This document shows positions 1 to 9,276 of a stretch of DNA of 29,740 nucleotides, one piece after another. Origin of the DNA: Bacillota bacterium (GTDB taxonomy: Bacteria; Bacillota; Clostridia; Oscillospirales; Ruminococcaceae); NCBI GenBank assembly GCA_023429685.1, contig JAEZDF010000041.1, positions 1 through 29,740 of the forward strand, written 5' to 3'. The notes under the pieces were generated by a model. The model did no database searches. It saw nothing but the letters and a program-made list of their open reading frames with translations, and was not told the origin of the DNA. The translations under genes and the position numbers were made by a program. The number at the start of each line of letters is the position of its first letter. Positions within the stretch are counted from its first letter, which is position 1.

Positions 1-428
1 TAGGCACTACCGACTCGAACTTTGGTATAGTGGAAGCAAACCCGCTGAAGGTGATGAACTACCGCAACCACATCGGAGCGCAAAGCGTGGATATGATTGC
101 CGAGATCTCAGGCTATCACTTCCTTGGCGACTACGACAAAACAAATCTCCAAACCCTCGCACGCGGTGCGATGACCGTTGGCGCAAATGCCGTTGAGATC
201 TACCACAAGGATGAGGAACTTAACAACCGCATGGTACAGGATATCAAGGAGCTTTCGAGCGACATCCCTGTTGTACTTGGCGGTGGCACCGATGTCGAGA
301 ACGTTGTGCGCCGTATGAAGCACGCGGACGCGGCTTTGGTGGGCAGATGTTTCGAAAACGGCGACTGGGGCGGCAACATCGACCCTGAGACGGTAAAAGA
401 GTATGTCGGGCGTCTGCGTTCCATATAA
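1..428 (+). CDS. BtpA/SgcQ-like TIM-barrel protein, C-terminal part (5' truncated by window)
   Basis: The open frame enters from the left edge (first full codon at base 3) and stops with TAA at 426-428, so only about 141 C-terminal residues are visible. A GTG at 30 is an internal codon, because the frame stays open upstream of it. The visible part has the late strands of a TIM barrel: a VGANAVEIY strand, then IPVVLGGGTDVENV (a Gly-rich phosphate-binding-type loop), then ADAALVGRCFENGDWGG followed by NIDPETVKEYV. The order 'VLGGG..ENV / ADAALVG / DPE.V' resembles the C-terminus of the BtpA/SgcQ family, whose members were linked to photosystem I biogenesis in cyanobacteria and to sugar operons in enterics. 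The role here is unknown. Another phosphate-binding TIM-barrel enzyme remains possible. A strong terminator follows 36 bases after the stop, so this ends its transcription unit. Confidence 0.6.
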   Translation, partial: GTTDSNFGIVEANPLKVMNYRNHIGAQSVDMIAEISGYHFLGDYDKTNLQTLARGAMTVGANAVEIYHKDEELNNRMVQDIKELSSDIPVVLGGGTDVENVVRRMKHADAALVGRCFENGDWGGNIDPETVKEYVGRLRSI

Positions 429-463
429 ACAATAATCACTCCTTACGATAATCAAGAAGAGCG

Positions 464-500
464 AGGGAGGAAACCGATATCGGTTTCCTCCCTTGTTTTA
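464..500 (+). terminator. Rho-independent terminator after the BtpA-like gene
   Basis: Bases 464-493 form a perfect 15+15 palindrome (arm AGGGAGGAAACCGAT), followed by TGTTTTA. It lies just after the plus-strand stop at 428. Because the palindrome is perfect it would also form a hairpin in minus-strand transcripts arriving from the giant gene that ends at 662. Confidence 0.85.
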
Positions 501-585
501 TCTATGCGCTAATACCTGTTTCACTCCACTCATCCATCAAGCTTCGTGCTTTGGAACGGGAGTCGTCTGTTTTTAGTCGCGAAGC

Positions 586-613
586 GGGCGGCAAGTCACC
601 CGACTCGCCGCCC
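586..613 (-). terminator. GC-rich hairpin downstream of giant surface gene 1
   Basis: GGGCGGCAAGTC (586-597) pairs with GACTCGCCGCCC (602-613), leaving one A/C mismatch on the plus strand that becomes a G-T wobble on the minus strand, with a 4-base loop. It lies 49 bases past the stop of the 2,616-residue gene. The minus-strand 3' side lacks a clean T run, so it may be a processing or stability hairpin rather than an intrinsic terminator. Apart from this hairpin and the terminator at 464-500, no gene was seen between 429 and 661. Confidence 0.45.
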
Positions 614-661
614 GTCCGTGGTTTTTGTTCTGCCCCGCCATTTCTGTCCGGCGTTGCAGCT

Positions 662-3600
662 TTAGGCGATAACACGCCGCCGCTTGCTCGCAATAGCCGG
701 AATTAGGGCGTGTATTACATACGCTGTCTGGGTCGTGCCGCTAGGAATCCCGCCGCCCGTTTCGGGGATAGCAGGGATATTCTCCGACACACCCGTCACC
801 ATGTAGTAGCTGAAGTGCGAGGTGCGGAAAACAAGGTACCCGTTCTCAACCCATGCGCCCATGTTGGTAAACGAGCGCGTCTTTTCATCGTAGTACAGCA
901 CTTTTAAGCTGTCGGGGTTTGCGCCCTCTGGTATCGGCAGGCGAATCGTCGTCCATCCGATGTTGTGCACCTGCTTGCCGTTTTCATCCAGCAGTTTAAA
1001 CTGGTATAGCGCAAGGTAGCTTTTGCCGCCAAGCACACCACCCCTACCAACCGACGCGGGTGCTTTGGTAAGCAACAACGTCCAAGCCCTGCCGGTCGTG
1101 GAGGTAGGCAACCCGTAGATGTGCGGTGAAACGAGCGTTACGCCCTCGGGCAGGTTAATACCGCTGACGTCAATACCGATGCTCGTGTTGTTGGTGGTAC
1201 TGGAAAAGCCCACGGATGGCGCAGAGTCGGAGGGCGAACCTCCACTCGAGCCACTGCCGCCGCCGCTTCTATAGGTGGTCACCGTGACAGTGCACGAGTC
1301 GGTAAAACCGCCGTCGGTAGTGGTTGCTGTGATGGTCGCTGTTCCATTTGATACTGCCGTCACCTTACCGAGTGCGTCCACAGTAGCGACGGCTGGGTTG
1401 CTGCTCTGCCATACTACACTTTTATCTGCAGCGTTAATGGGTGCAACAATTGCTGTTACCGTCGCCGTATTGGGTGTGGTGTTACTGTAAAGCGTAATAT
1501 TTTTTGGATTTAAGGTGACACCCGTTACCCGAACGACAGAGGGAGCCGCATTCACGGTGATGCTCTGCTGGGCGGTATTGCCGGATGCCGTATGGGTAAT
1601 GGTCACCTTGGTATCGGTCACCGCCAGCAACTCGCCATTGGCAGGGCTTACGGAGATTCCCTTACCCGCAAAGGCGGTAAAGACCACATCCTCCGTGGTG
1701 CTGTCGCTCTTATGCAATGTCACGACAAGACCTGTCAGGTCTAGGGGTTCCCCTGCGGTGTAGTTAATTTTAGTCGGCGCGGTTCTTATCGTCACCGAGG
1801 TTACCGTTACCGGAGCCGCATTCACGGTGATGCCCTGCTCGGACGTATTGCCAGAAGCAGCGTGGGTAATGGTCACCTTGGTATCGGTCACCGCTAGCAA
1901 ATCGCCGTTGGCAGGGCTTACGGAGATTCCCTTGTCCGCAAAGGCTGTAAAGACCACATCCTCGGTGGTGCTGTCGCTCTTATGTAGTGTCACGACAAGA
2001 CCGGTAAGGTCAAGGGCGTCCCCTGCGGTGTAGTTAATTTTAGTCGGTGCGGTTTTTATCGTCACCGAGGTTACCGTCACAGCAGCCTCAGCCTCAACCG
2101 TAAAGCGCACGGTAAAGCCAGCAGAAATGTCGTTATCTCCGCTCACCGTTACCGTAGCGGTATAGCTCCCCTCATCCAGATCCATGACCGGCACAACCTC
2201 AAAGGTGTCACTGCCGGACAACGGAATATCGGAAATACTGGTTTTGCTAAGTGCAAAGCTATCCGCATCATCGCCAGAGAGCACAACGGTCAACTCACCC
2301 GTAGGCTGATTTCCTGTGTTGCTTACTGTGACGGTAAGCGGCGTGTTGGATACATAGCCCACGGTCATGCTGGGGAAGGTATGTGTGCCGCTTTGGGAGA
2401 GACCGATGCCGTAGCTTGGCGCAGGCTCTATGTGGATATACTGATAGGTGCCAAATTCCCCCGGGTCGTAGGTGACGGCATCCTGTCCGTCAATATTTGT
2501 GCTGGCGGTAGCGGTATAAGCTGTATACCCAGTGAGATCGGGCGCGGCACTCATCGCCTGATCACCCGCTGCTGTCACCGTACCGCCGGTGATGGTGATG
2601 GAGCTTCCATGAATACCAAATCCGGTCACGGACTCTGCTTTCTTTGTAACAACGCTCATATCATCGGGGTTCTCGAGGATGTTGCTGTAGCCAAGGGATG
2701 TAAAAAGCCCGTTCATTCGGCTGTTGCCGATATTGCCGGCGGTGAATAGCGGCTCTGTCTGCGTACTGGAACCAACCGTTGTGGCACCGGTTTCTGTTGG
2801 GGGGTCTGGGATGTACTCAAACTTCAGGTAGCGATAGTTTATGGTCAACCCCCTATTATACTCCGTCGTCGGCAATCCAGTAGCAGAGTAGCTTGCCGTT
2901 ACCTGAATACCTTCGCCAATTGTCTTCGGTGGTCCACTCGTCACATTGCTAACACTGCCAGGACTTTTTATAATAACGGTAGACGAGCCGCTTGGAATTT
3001 CAAAACTATTACCAGAATAAATTCCAAAACGGTCACCGATCACTGTGCCGCCGGTAAGGACGAAGTCGTTATTGCCGCCATCAATTCCGTATGCACCACT
3101 TCCGCTTGCAGTTATTGTCCCTCCCGAGATGTATATGGTAGCGCCAGTTATTGCCTTTGAATTTTCTCCGTTTGTACGCACTTCACCTTCGGAAACGTAC
3201 ACTTTACGGTAGCCCCAGGCTTTGAGTGCCACCGCCTTGATTCCGGTTGCACTCACTTCACCTCCGGAAACAGTTGTATCACCGGTGCTGTGACCATAAA
3301 TTGCATAGGCATTGTTTCCATTTGCACTCACCTTGCCTCCGGTAACGTTCACACTGCAGTTGGTTGCACAATCAACCGCGGATGCAGCAAATAAGTTCAG
3401 AGAATAATCGTCTAAAAATGTCTCACTATCTCCGGTTACACTTACCGTACCACCGGCAACCACAAGGTTGCCATTAACTAGCATGATTGTACCAAATTTA
3501 GGGGTGGTTACTGTGCTCGTAACTGTACCACCTTTGTCGGTGCTCGTGTCGGTGATGGTCAGCGTGCCGGTGCCGTTGTGCGTAATGGTTGGATTATTGC

Positions 3601-6600
3601 CGCCGCCCAGCGTTTTGTCGTTTAGGTCAAGGGTGAAGGGATGGTTATTGGTGTCGGGAATCACAACATTCTCTTGTGTGTCATTGCGCAGCACAATAAC
3701 CTCGTCCTTCTTCACCGCATTAATCGCTTCTTGAATGCTTAGGAAGGGTGTACTGCCGATTAAGGCGACGACAGTGCTGCTGTCCACCCACTGTGCATAG
3801 AGGGTTATAGTTCCACCGTCTGCTGCCGTCAAATTCTGAATTTCCGCTTCGTTTTTATAGCTTGTGCCGCTGCCGGTCGCCGAACGGTTCCAGCCGGCAA
3901 AGATATAGTCGGTTCTCGTGAATCTGTTGGCAGTCAGCTTTTTGTTTTCTCCATATCGGAAGGTCTGGCTCTGCATTTCGCCACCGTCGCTGCCGTTACC
4001 GTTAAAGGTAACGGTATAGCTGTTGCGCTTGTAATACAGCTTGAGCACCAAGGTGCTGTCATCCGATATTTTCCCCGAAGCAATTGTTCCGGGGATGCTG
4101 CTGTTGTAAGTAAAGCCCAGGTAAGCCTTGGGCAACCCCGTCACCATGGCACCCGCTTTCCCGTTAAGGGTATCGGTGTCAACCATGGTATAGGTGCCGC
4201 TGGTCAAATTCTCTTTATAGTGTTCCACCTTGTAGACCACTGCGATTCTGCCAAACAGCTTAATATCCCGCGCGGGCACGGTGGTTTGTGCAAACGGGAT
4301 TGTGCAAGCGGCGTCGATGTACCAGCCAAAAAAGTCATATCCTGTTGGGGGAATAGGCTGGTAAAGTGGGCTGCCGTAGTTATAATCCTTCGACTGCCCG
4401 ACCACCTTCGCGCCGTCCACTGTATACTCGACGTTGTAGGTATTGATTATCCATTTCGCAGTGTAGGTCACATTGCTCGCCGGCATCGTAGTTGCCGGCA
4501 CCTGGTTCCAGCCGTCAAACGTATAGCCCTCTCGCGCCATTGACGGCGGGATGATCTCACCCCCGAATGGCACCGTACGCACGATATCCGGCAAACTGCC
4601 GTAACCCGGCTTAAAGGTAAGGGTATAGCTGTTACGGGCATAGATGTACCTGACCACCGTAGAACCGTCGCCGTTTATGGTGACCGTCTGCGCGGCGGGC
4701 GCCGTGAAGCCCGGGTAGCTTTTGGGTGCCGGTGTCGCTTGTGCATCGGTTAGTGCCATAGGGGTTTCGGTTTCGACCAGTACAGGGTTACCACCCTTGA
4801 GCGCCTGCTGATAATGCTCCACCGTGTAAGAAACCTGCTGCGGTATCCACTTGGCATACAGGGTGACATTTTCGCCCGGCATGGTTGTTGGTATCGTGTA
4901 GGCGCTCGTGCAAGCCGCGTCCGTGTACCAGCCGCCAAAGCCATAGCCCACTCTGGTCGGGTTCGCCGGAGCGGTGATAGGCGCTTCGTAGTCGGCGGTA
5001 ATGGTCGGGATGCCGCCCCCTGCAAAGGTGATGTGGTAGGGGTTCTCGAGATTGTCCCAATGGACGTTGAGTGTTCGGGTGATGGGTAGCGAGGTAAACG
5101 CAAACTGCGCGTTTTTATAGCGTACGGTGACGGTGGCGTTCACATAGCGCGCGCCATCGGGCGGCGTAACCGTGAGATTACCACCACTGACAACGACAGC
5201 GGGATTGGTGGAGGTAATCTCCAACATGTCGGCTGCCACCTGAATTGTGGAGCCGCCACCCTCCTTTAGGTCGAGATACAGCAAATCATAATAGCCGGTC
5301 GGAAGAGTAACGGTTTTCTGATTATTTTTAAGGTTCACATCCGTCAGTCCGTCGGCGGCTGTAAAGTCATAAACATTCTTCTGCTTGCCCGCTTTGAGGA
5401 TAGGCCATTCCTTATAAAACAGTGAGGGGCTGTACTGGAACTTCCCGCCCAGTACCTGCGCCTTAAAGGTCAGGTCAAGGTAGACCCCTATCTCCATATA
5501 CAGAGCCCCTGCCGTATTTGAGGAGGTGACCACGCCGTTGAGTGAGCTGGTCGTATAGAAGAAATAGCCGTACAAGCGCACATATGCCCCGGTTTCCGCA
5601 CCCAGCCCTACGCTAGCCATATCCACCGAGAACAGCCCCACGGCAATCTCAATATTTACACCGGCCCGCACACCGATGGTACCCATCACATAAAACTGAA
5701 AGGTACTCTTTTGGTCAATAAGCCGGATGGTTTCACTGCCTGCGTCCTTATCTTTTATCCTTAGCCAGAAGCAATAGCGGTCGCCGCTGATATACTCAAA
5801 CTCCATACCAAGGGCAGCATTCATATCCACCGACACCACAAAACTCGTGGTAATGCGGATATTGATAATGCCCAGAAGCAATCTCATATCCGTTTTTGAG
5901 ATCTCCTTTTCAAAGATCTCCACCCAATCACTTTCGGCATCCATCATATCAGTGTACAGCTCAAACAGCTTAGAAACGCCGCTTTTAACATCGTCGCCGT
6001 CGGTCATTTCAAGGATGCTTTGCATCGCGTCCGAGATATCTGCAATCCCATACCCATCCTTGGTTGTGACCTGAGCGTTTAGCTTGATATAGGTGTAGTT
6101 ATATACGTCCAGATTTGCGTTGAACTGGTAGTCGGCAATATAGGGGAATATCCACTTCCATTTCCAGATCGTATCACCGGAGGCACTAACCCCCATTTTC
6201 AGCTCCTCCACAAAGGTGGCACTGACGGTAAGGTCAATGCCCGAATTTTCATCGTCAAGCATCGTGAGGGTGAAGCTAACGTCAAGGGCGCACTGGAGGC
6301 TGCCCTTTCCAAAGTGGTTGCCGTTTGTGGTAATATCTGATTCTACCTTAAGATTAGTCAAAATCGGCTTTGCTGATTTTCCCATGGCTTGCATCTGAGA
6401 AAGCGAAACCCGATTACCGTCCTCCAGCGTGACACGCAGAGAGTCTGCGTCAAAACCCTTAATCGCATCACCAAAACCATCCGTCTCAGTGGCAGCGGCA
6501 GCCAGATAGGAGGCAGCTGCCTGGGCAAACCCGCTGTCTATGGCCTGACGCTCGATATCCTGTTCCAGCGCTTCCACATCCACATTTTCAATCAGCTTAT

Positions 6601-8512
6601 CCGCATCAATGTCGTTCTCGGAATAATAGTTCAGCGCATTTTGAATGTCCTGCAGTGTGGCATCTTCATAGGCAACGATGTAAAACCCCGCGACAAGTTG
6701 CACAGAGGTTACCCGTCCATAGTCAATTATCGTTGCGCTCTCGCCGTATGTACCTGAGTAGAAGGAAATGAAGTCGCCCTTATCCACAGTGGTAGCGGCG
6801 TTCAGACCGGCTTCGGCGTATTTCGTGTCCGAATAGTCAAACGTAGCTTTTGGTACCGTGATGGAAGCGTTGTTTGGATTTTTGTCGGTGTCCGCAGTAT
6901 TGCTGACGGGCAATACATCGGGCATCAGCAACACTTCTTCCGGCTCGGCACTGACATAGGTGTATACACCGTCATTTACATCAGTGACCTTTACATAGGC
7001 GATGCTGTCGTCCATAAAGCCCGCGTCGTCGCCGGCTTCTGGTCTTTCGCCACTGTGCAGACATACCACATCACCCACGTCCAGTGTGCCGGAGGTGAGC
7101 TTGAATGTGCCGGCATCCTTGGTAATCTGCTCTCCGCCATCCGTCGTCATCTGAAACAGCGAACTATTTAGCTCCTGCACGGATATTCCATTTTGCGTAA
7201 TGTTGGTGAGGTTGTCCATCTGAATGTAATTGAGATTCTCGTTGAACTCTATTTCAAAAACTTCGGCATGTATGATGATAAACTCGCAGCTGCGAACAAG
7301 CGCATCCACTCCGTCAAAGGTCATACCGCTGCCCAACGTCAGGCGATATGCACCGCCCGGAGTAAATCCATCCGTTGCCCGTACGGTGAAGGTGCTGCCT
7401 GAACCCGTAACGGCAAGGGTGATGTCACCGGAATTGTCCAGCACCTCAAGGGTCAACGCATTCTTAACCTGTTCCGCGGTTTTCCCAGCGGCGTTAACGG
7501 TGAAGCTCAGGCTTGGCTCCGCCTCTGTATGGGTAAAGGTGGTGTCGGTGTATTGAAGCTCGTTTCCGGTTAGCACCTCGTACCTTGCCACAAGAGTCGC
7601 ATCCGCATAGAACTCGGTATCTGTTCCCACGGGTGTATCACCCTGATACCAGCCGGTAAAAACACTGGAGCTCTTTCCCGGTACGGGCAGGTCGGTCAGT
7701 GTGCCGCCCCGTACAACCACGGCGGCAGGAATGGCTGTTCCCCCCCTGGAATCAAAGCTTACGGTATAGGTATCGTCTCCTCCAGAGCCGCTAGAGGTGG
7801 CACCTGTAGCGTTAACGGTACCGCCCACAATTTGCACACCGCCCACGGCATAGATGCCGTAGCTGGCTCCGCCGGTTGCCTCACCGCCCGTGACGTTTAG
7901 TGTTCCTTCACCATCAAAGGTCAGCTTGCCCGCACCATAAATGCCACAACTATCGCCACTCTCATTTTTCGCCGCAGTGACGGTGTTAACACTGCCCGCA
8001 ATCGTTACAATTGTGGTATCTTCGGGCAGAGCAATGCCCACAGAGTCGTTGGCGCAGGTGATGTCCACACCGTCCAGCACTAGTACATTACCTGTGTAGC
8101 TTTTGCCCTCCAACACCACGCCGTTTGTATACCATGCCCAACAGGGGTGATTGTCGTCATGGGTGTGCCCGCTGTGGGCGATACAGTCCACATCGCTTGC
8201 CACTCCGCTTAACTCAAGCGTCGTGTTGATGGTATTGTCGGACACGTCATGTGCTAACAGCACAGGTGTGTCGCTTGTGCCCTCACATAAGCTTAAATCC
8301 GCTCCCTCTGCGCCGCATACCGCGCAGTCGGGGTCCCTTTCGTCCTCTGTGCAGAGGTCTGAGCAAGAGCATTGATTTTCATCATCAGCTCTGCTGTCTG
8401 TTACGTCGCTTGCAACGTTTAAAACACCGTCGTCTTCCGTAGCAAATACCGTGTTCGTTGTCAGCGTAAATACCATACACAGCGCAAGAAGTAAACTTAG
8501 TATTTTTTTCAT
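662..8512 (-). CDS. Giant secreted multidomain surface protein (adhesin-like, 2,616 aa)
   Basis: The start is the ATG at 8510-8512, preceded by AAGGAG at good spacing. A signal peptide spans residues 1-24 (hydrophobic core, VFA before the likely cleavage site). A Cys cluster follows at C48, C50, C54, C63, C66 and C76. Residues ~95-240 are a Gly/Thr-rich segment of parallel-beta-helix type, and ~250-315 an InlB/Flg_new-type repeat. Residues ~320-1150 are a long region I do not recognise. Residues ~1155-1575 hold several InlB-type repeats ending in YAKW, TAKW or YAQW, interleaved with MucBP-like 'VEHY' modules. A second beta-helix-like region (~1580-1850) follows, then an Ig-like segment (~2035-2135), two nearly identical 90-residue bacterial Ig-like repeats (~2144-2324), a Big_2-like domain (~2325-2413) and a Gly/Ser linker. 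The last ~140 residues before the tail are an unrecognised domain. The tail carries IPETGG, a short hydrophobic stretch (AYVIHALIPAIA) and KRRR, a weak sortase-type signal. Family knowledge suggests extracellular adhesion or matrix binding, but no ligand can be named. Confidence 0.9.
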   Translation of the reverse strand: MKKILSLLLALCMVFTLTTNTVFATEDDGVLNVASDVTDSRADDENQCSCSDLCTEDERDPDCAVCGAEGADLSLCEGTSDTPVLLAHDVSDNTINTTLELSGVASDVDCIAHSGHTHDDNHPCWAWYTNGVVLEGKSYTGNVLVLDGVDITCANDSVGIALPEDTTIVTIAGSVNTVTAAKNESGDSCGIYGAGKLTFDGEGTLNVTGGEATGGASYGIYAVGGVQIVGGTVNATGATSSGSGGDDTYTVSFDSRGGTAIPAAVVVRGGTLTDLPVPGKSSSVFTGWYQGDTPVGTDTEFYADATLVARYEVLTGNELQYTDTTFTHTEAEPSLSFTVNAAGKTAEQVKNALTLEVLDNSGDITLAVTGSGSTFTVRATDGFTPGGAYRLTLGSGMTFDGVDALVRSCEFIIIHAEVFEIEFNENLNYIQMDNLTNITQNGISVQELNSSLFQMTTDGGEQITKDAGTFKLTSGTLDVGDVVCLHSGERPEAGDDAGFMDDSIAYVKVTDVNDGVYTYVSAEPEEVLLMPDVLPVSNTADTDKNPNNASITVPKATFDYSDTKYAEAGLNAATTVDKGDFISFYSGTYGESATIIDYGRVTSVQLVAGFYIVAYEDATLQDIQNALNYYSENDIDADKLIENVDVEALEQDIERQAIDSGFAQAAASYLAAAATETDGFGDAIKGFDADSLRVTLEDGNRVSLSQMQAMGKSAKPILTNLKVESDITTNGNHFGKGSLQCALDVSFTLTMLDDENSGIDLTVSATFVEELKMGVSASGDTIWKWKWIFPYIADYQFNANLDVYNYTYIKLNAQVTTKDGYGIADISDAMQSILEMTDGDDVKSGVSKLFELYTDMMDAESDWVEIFEKEISKTDMRLLLGIINIRITTSFVVSVDMNAALGMEFEYISGDRYCFWLRIKDKDAGSETIRLIDQKSTFQFYVMGTIGVRAGVNIEIAVGLFSVDMASVGLGAETGAYVRLYGYFFYTTSSLNGVVTSSNTAGALYMEIGVYLDLTFKAQVLGGKFQYSPSLFYKEWPILKAGKQKNVYDFTAADGLTDVNLKNNQKTVTLPTGYYDLLYLDLKEGGGSTIQVAADMLEITSTNPAVVVSGGNLTVTPPDGARYVNATVTVRYKNAQFAFTSLPITRTLNVHWDNLENPYHITFAGGGIPTITADYEAPITAPANPTRVGYGFGGWYTDAACTSAYTIPTTMPGENVTLYAKWIPQQVSYTVEHYQQALKGGNPVLVETETPMALTDAQATPAPKSYPGFTAPAAQTVTINGDGSTVVRYIYARNSYTLTFKPGYGSLPDIVRTVPFGGEIIPPSMAREGYTFDGWNQVPATTMPASNVTYTAKWIINTYNVEYTVDGAKVVGQSKDYNYGSPLYQPIPPTGYDFFGWYIDAACTIPFAQTTVPARDIKLFGRIAVVYKVEHYKENLTSGTYTMVDTDTLNGKAGAMVTGLPKAYLGFTYNSSIPGTIASGKISDDSTLVLKLYYKRNSYTVTFNGNGSDGGEMQSQTFRYGENKKLTANRFTRTDYIFAGWNRSATGSGTSYKNEAEIQNLTAADGGTITLYAQWVDSSTVVALIGSTPFLSIQEAINAVKKDEVIVLRNDTQENVVIPDTNNHPFTLDLNDKTLGGGNNPTITHNGTGTLTITDTSTDKGGTVTSTVTTPKFGTIMLVNGNLVVAGGTVSVTGDSETFLDDYSLNLFAASAVDCATNCSVNVTGGKVSANGNNAYAIYGHSTGDTTVSGGEVSATGIKAVALKAWGYRKVYVSEGEVRTNGENSKAITGATIYISGGTITASGSGAYGIDGGNNDFVLTGGTVIGDRFGIYSGNSFEIPSGSSTVIIKSPGSVSNVTSGPPKTIGEGIQVTASYSATGLPTTEYNRGLTINYRYLKFEYIPDPPTETGATTVGSSTQTEPLFTAGNIGNSRMNGLFTSLGYSNILENPDDMSVVTKKAESVTGFGIHGSSITITGGTVTAAGDQAMSAAPDLTGYTAYTATASTNIDGQDAVTYDPGEFGTYQYIHIEPAPSYGIGLSQSGTHTFPSMTVGYVSNTPLTVTVSNTGNQPTGELTVVLSGDDADSFALSKTSISDIPLSGSDTFEVVPVMDLDEGSYTATVTVSGDNDISAGFTVRFTVEAEAAVTVTSVTIKTAPTKINYTAGDALDLTGLVVTLHKSDSTTEDVVFTAFADKGISVSPANGDLLAVTDTKVTITHAASGNTSEQGITVNAAPVTVTSVTIRTAPTKINYTAGEPLDLTGLVVTLHKSDSTTEDVVFTAFAGKGISVSPANGELLAVTDTKVTITHTASGNTAQQSITVNAAPSVVRVTGVTLNPKNITLYSNTTPNTATVTAIVAPINAADKSVVWQSSNPAVATVDALGKVTAVSNGTATITATTTDGGFTDSCTVTVTTYRSGGGSGSSGGSPSDSAPSVGFSSTTNNTSIGIDVSGINLPEGVTLVSPHIYGLPTSTTGRAWTLLLTKAPASVGRGGVLGGKSYLALYQFKLLDENGKQVHNIGWTTIRLPIPEGANPDSLKVLYYDEKTRSFTNMGAWVENGYLVFRTSHFSYYMVTGVSENIPAIPETGGGIPSGTTQTAYVIHALIPAIASKRRRVIA
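1543..2082 (-). repeat. Tandem 270-bp direct repeat (two Ig-like domains)
   Basis: The plus-strand string GAGCCGCATTCACGGTGATG begins at 1543 and again at 1813, a period of exactly 270 bases (90 codons). The encoded units both begin TSVTI(K/R)TAPTKINYTAG and differ at about 9 of roughly 88 positions by eye. Near identity at the DNA level implies a recent duplication or ongoing gene conversion. Copy number could change by slippage without shifting the frame. Confidence 0.9.
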
Positions 8513-8604
8513 CGGGTATTTCTCCTTAAATAAAGCTGATTTTCATTGTTTCAGATGTGAAGATGTGAATCAGTGCATTGCTTTCATGTTTGGCACAAGG
8601 CCTT

Positions 8605-8610
8605 TGTCAA
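8605..8610 (-). promoter_or_regulatory. Possible -35 element for giant surface gene 1
   Basis: On the minus strand TTGACA occurs about 95 bases upstream of the ATG. The sequence 16-18 bases downstream (CATGAAAG) is a poor -10 match, so this is only a candidate. Confidence 0.3.
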
Positions 8611-8691
8611 ATTTAAAAGAAAGAGTGTCGGGCGCATTGAAACGTCTTGACAGCTGTATCTAATCTAACGCATGACATTCGTGATATGCGG

Positions 8692-8784
8692 TTAGCGTAT
8701 TCCCCTCCCCCGTCGGATATAACTTTTCAACAAGGCAATCACCGCAACAAGAATAACCGCAATTGCAGTTTTAGTAGGCGGCAT
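8692..8784 (-). CDS. Possible small hydrophobic peptide, 30 aa
   Basis: This minus-strand ORF runs from ATG (8782-8784) to TAA (8692-8694). It encodes a hydrophobic helix (AIAVILVAVIALL) followed by KSYIRRGRGIR, a single membrane segment with a basic tail. A purine stretch (GGGAG) sits only one base before the ATG, too close for a normal ribosome site, and a TAG lies eight codons upstream in frame. It resembles either a tiny membrane peptide or a leftover C-terminal membrane anchor of a surface protein. Confidence 0.25.
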   Translation of the reverse strand: MPPTKTAIAVILVAVIALLKSYIRRGRGIR

Positions 8785-8813
8785 ACTCCCAGCATATAAA
8801 GAATTCTAATTTA

Positions 8814-8853
8814 AGAGGGTTGCCCTATTACATAAGCAACAGGACAGCCCTCT
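8814..8853 (-). terminator. Probable terminator of the small lipoprotein gene
   Basis: Arms 8814-8826 and 8841-8853 pair over 13 positions with one wobble and one mismatch on either strand (core AGAGGG/CCCTCT). The hairpin begins 43 bases past the lipoprotein stop. The minus-strand tail (TTAAATTAG) is AT-rich but not a pure T run. Confidence 0.55.
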
Positions 8854-8895
8854 GTATGTTTTATTTGCTTTTCGATGTTTAGGTAAGCCGACTTT

Positions 8896-9276
8896 TTATC
8901 CCTCTGCTCCGCCCAAATCGTCCACTTCAGTGCTGCCCATATTTGCTAAATCCTGCTCAATGCTCTCCTTAATCTTTTGCATGGAATCAGGTACAGTATT
9001 TAAAAACTCCATTGCAATATCAATCTGCTCCTGCGTCAAATCTTCTTCTGTCAGATTCTTATACTCTATCAACATGTCTGCCGTTTGATTCAGCGCGTCG
9101 ATCAGTTCAGGTGCCACAACGTCCGCATACTCATTCACTAAATTGGCTACCTCGTCGAAGGATGAGCTGGCGGCATTAAAGCTGTCTATCAACGGCTGCT
9201 TATCGGGTTTTGAACCGCACGCTGCAAGGCTAAGTGCCAAAATAAGTGACATGACTAGGGCGATTAATTTCTTCAT
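8896..9276 (-). CDS. Small secreted lipoprotein, unknown function (126 aa)
   Basis: The frame opens at 9291, but that ATG is part of ATGGAGG, whose GGAGG is the ribosome site for the ATG at 9274-9276; the latter gives a classical MKK signal peptide. The hydrophobic core ends in LSLAAC, a lipobox, so the mature protein should be lipid-anchored at that Cys. The remaining ~105 residues are acidic and look mainly alpha-helical (LIDSFNAASSSFDEVANL, VNEYADVVAPELIDALNQ), without Cys and without a recognised enzymatic motif. It lies between the CE4/GT2 unit and the giant surface gene, all on the minus strand, but has its own apparent terminator and a 280-base gap from the upstream terminator, so it is probably transcribed separately. 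The function is not known. Confidence 0.85.
   Translation of the reverse strand: MKKLIALVMSLILALSLAACGSKPDKQPLIDSFNAASSSFDEVANLVNEYADVVAPELIDALNQTADMLIEYKNLTEEDLTQEQIDIAMEFLNTVPDSMQKIKESIEQDLANMGSTEVDDLGGAEG

Larger units (their letters stand above)
8513..8895. other. Intergenic region between lipoprotein gene and giant surface gene 1
   Basis: This 383-base stretch holds the giant gene's AAGGAG ribosome site (just above 8512), the candidate -35 at 8605-8610, a 30-codon hydrophobic minus-strand ORF (8692-8784), and the hairpin at 8814-8853 that probably ends the lipoprotein transcript. No other coding potential was recognised. Confidence 0.6.

Noticed and set aside
502..693. 63-codon minus-strand ORF past the end of giant gene 1
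   Set aside because: It overlaps the hairpin and the giant gene's 3' end, has no ribosome site and no recognisable content.
1543..2082. CRISPR-like or mobile repeat
   Set aside because: The 270-base repeat is in frame, translates to Ig-like domains and has no spacers or inverted ends.
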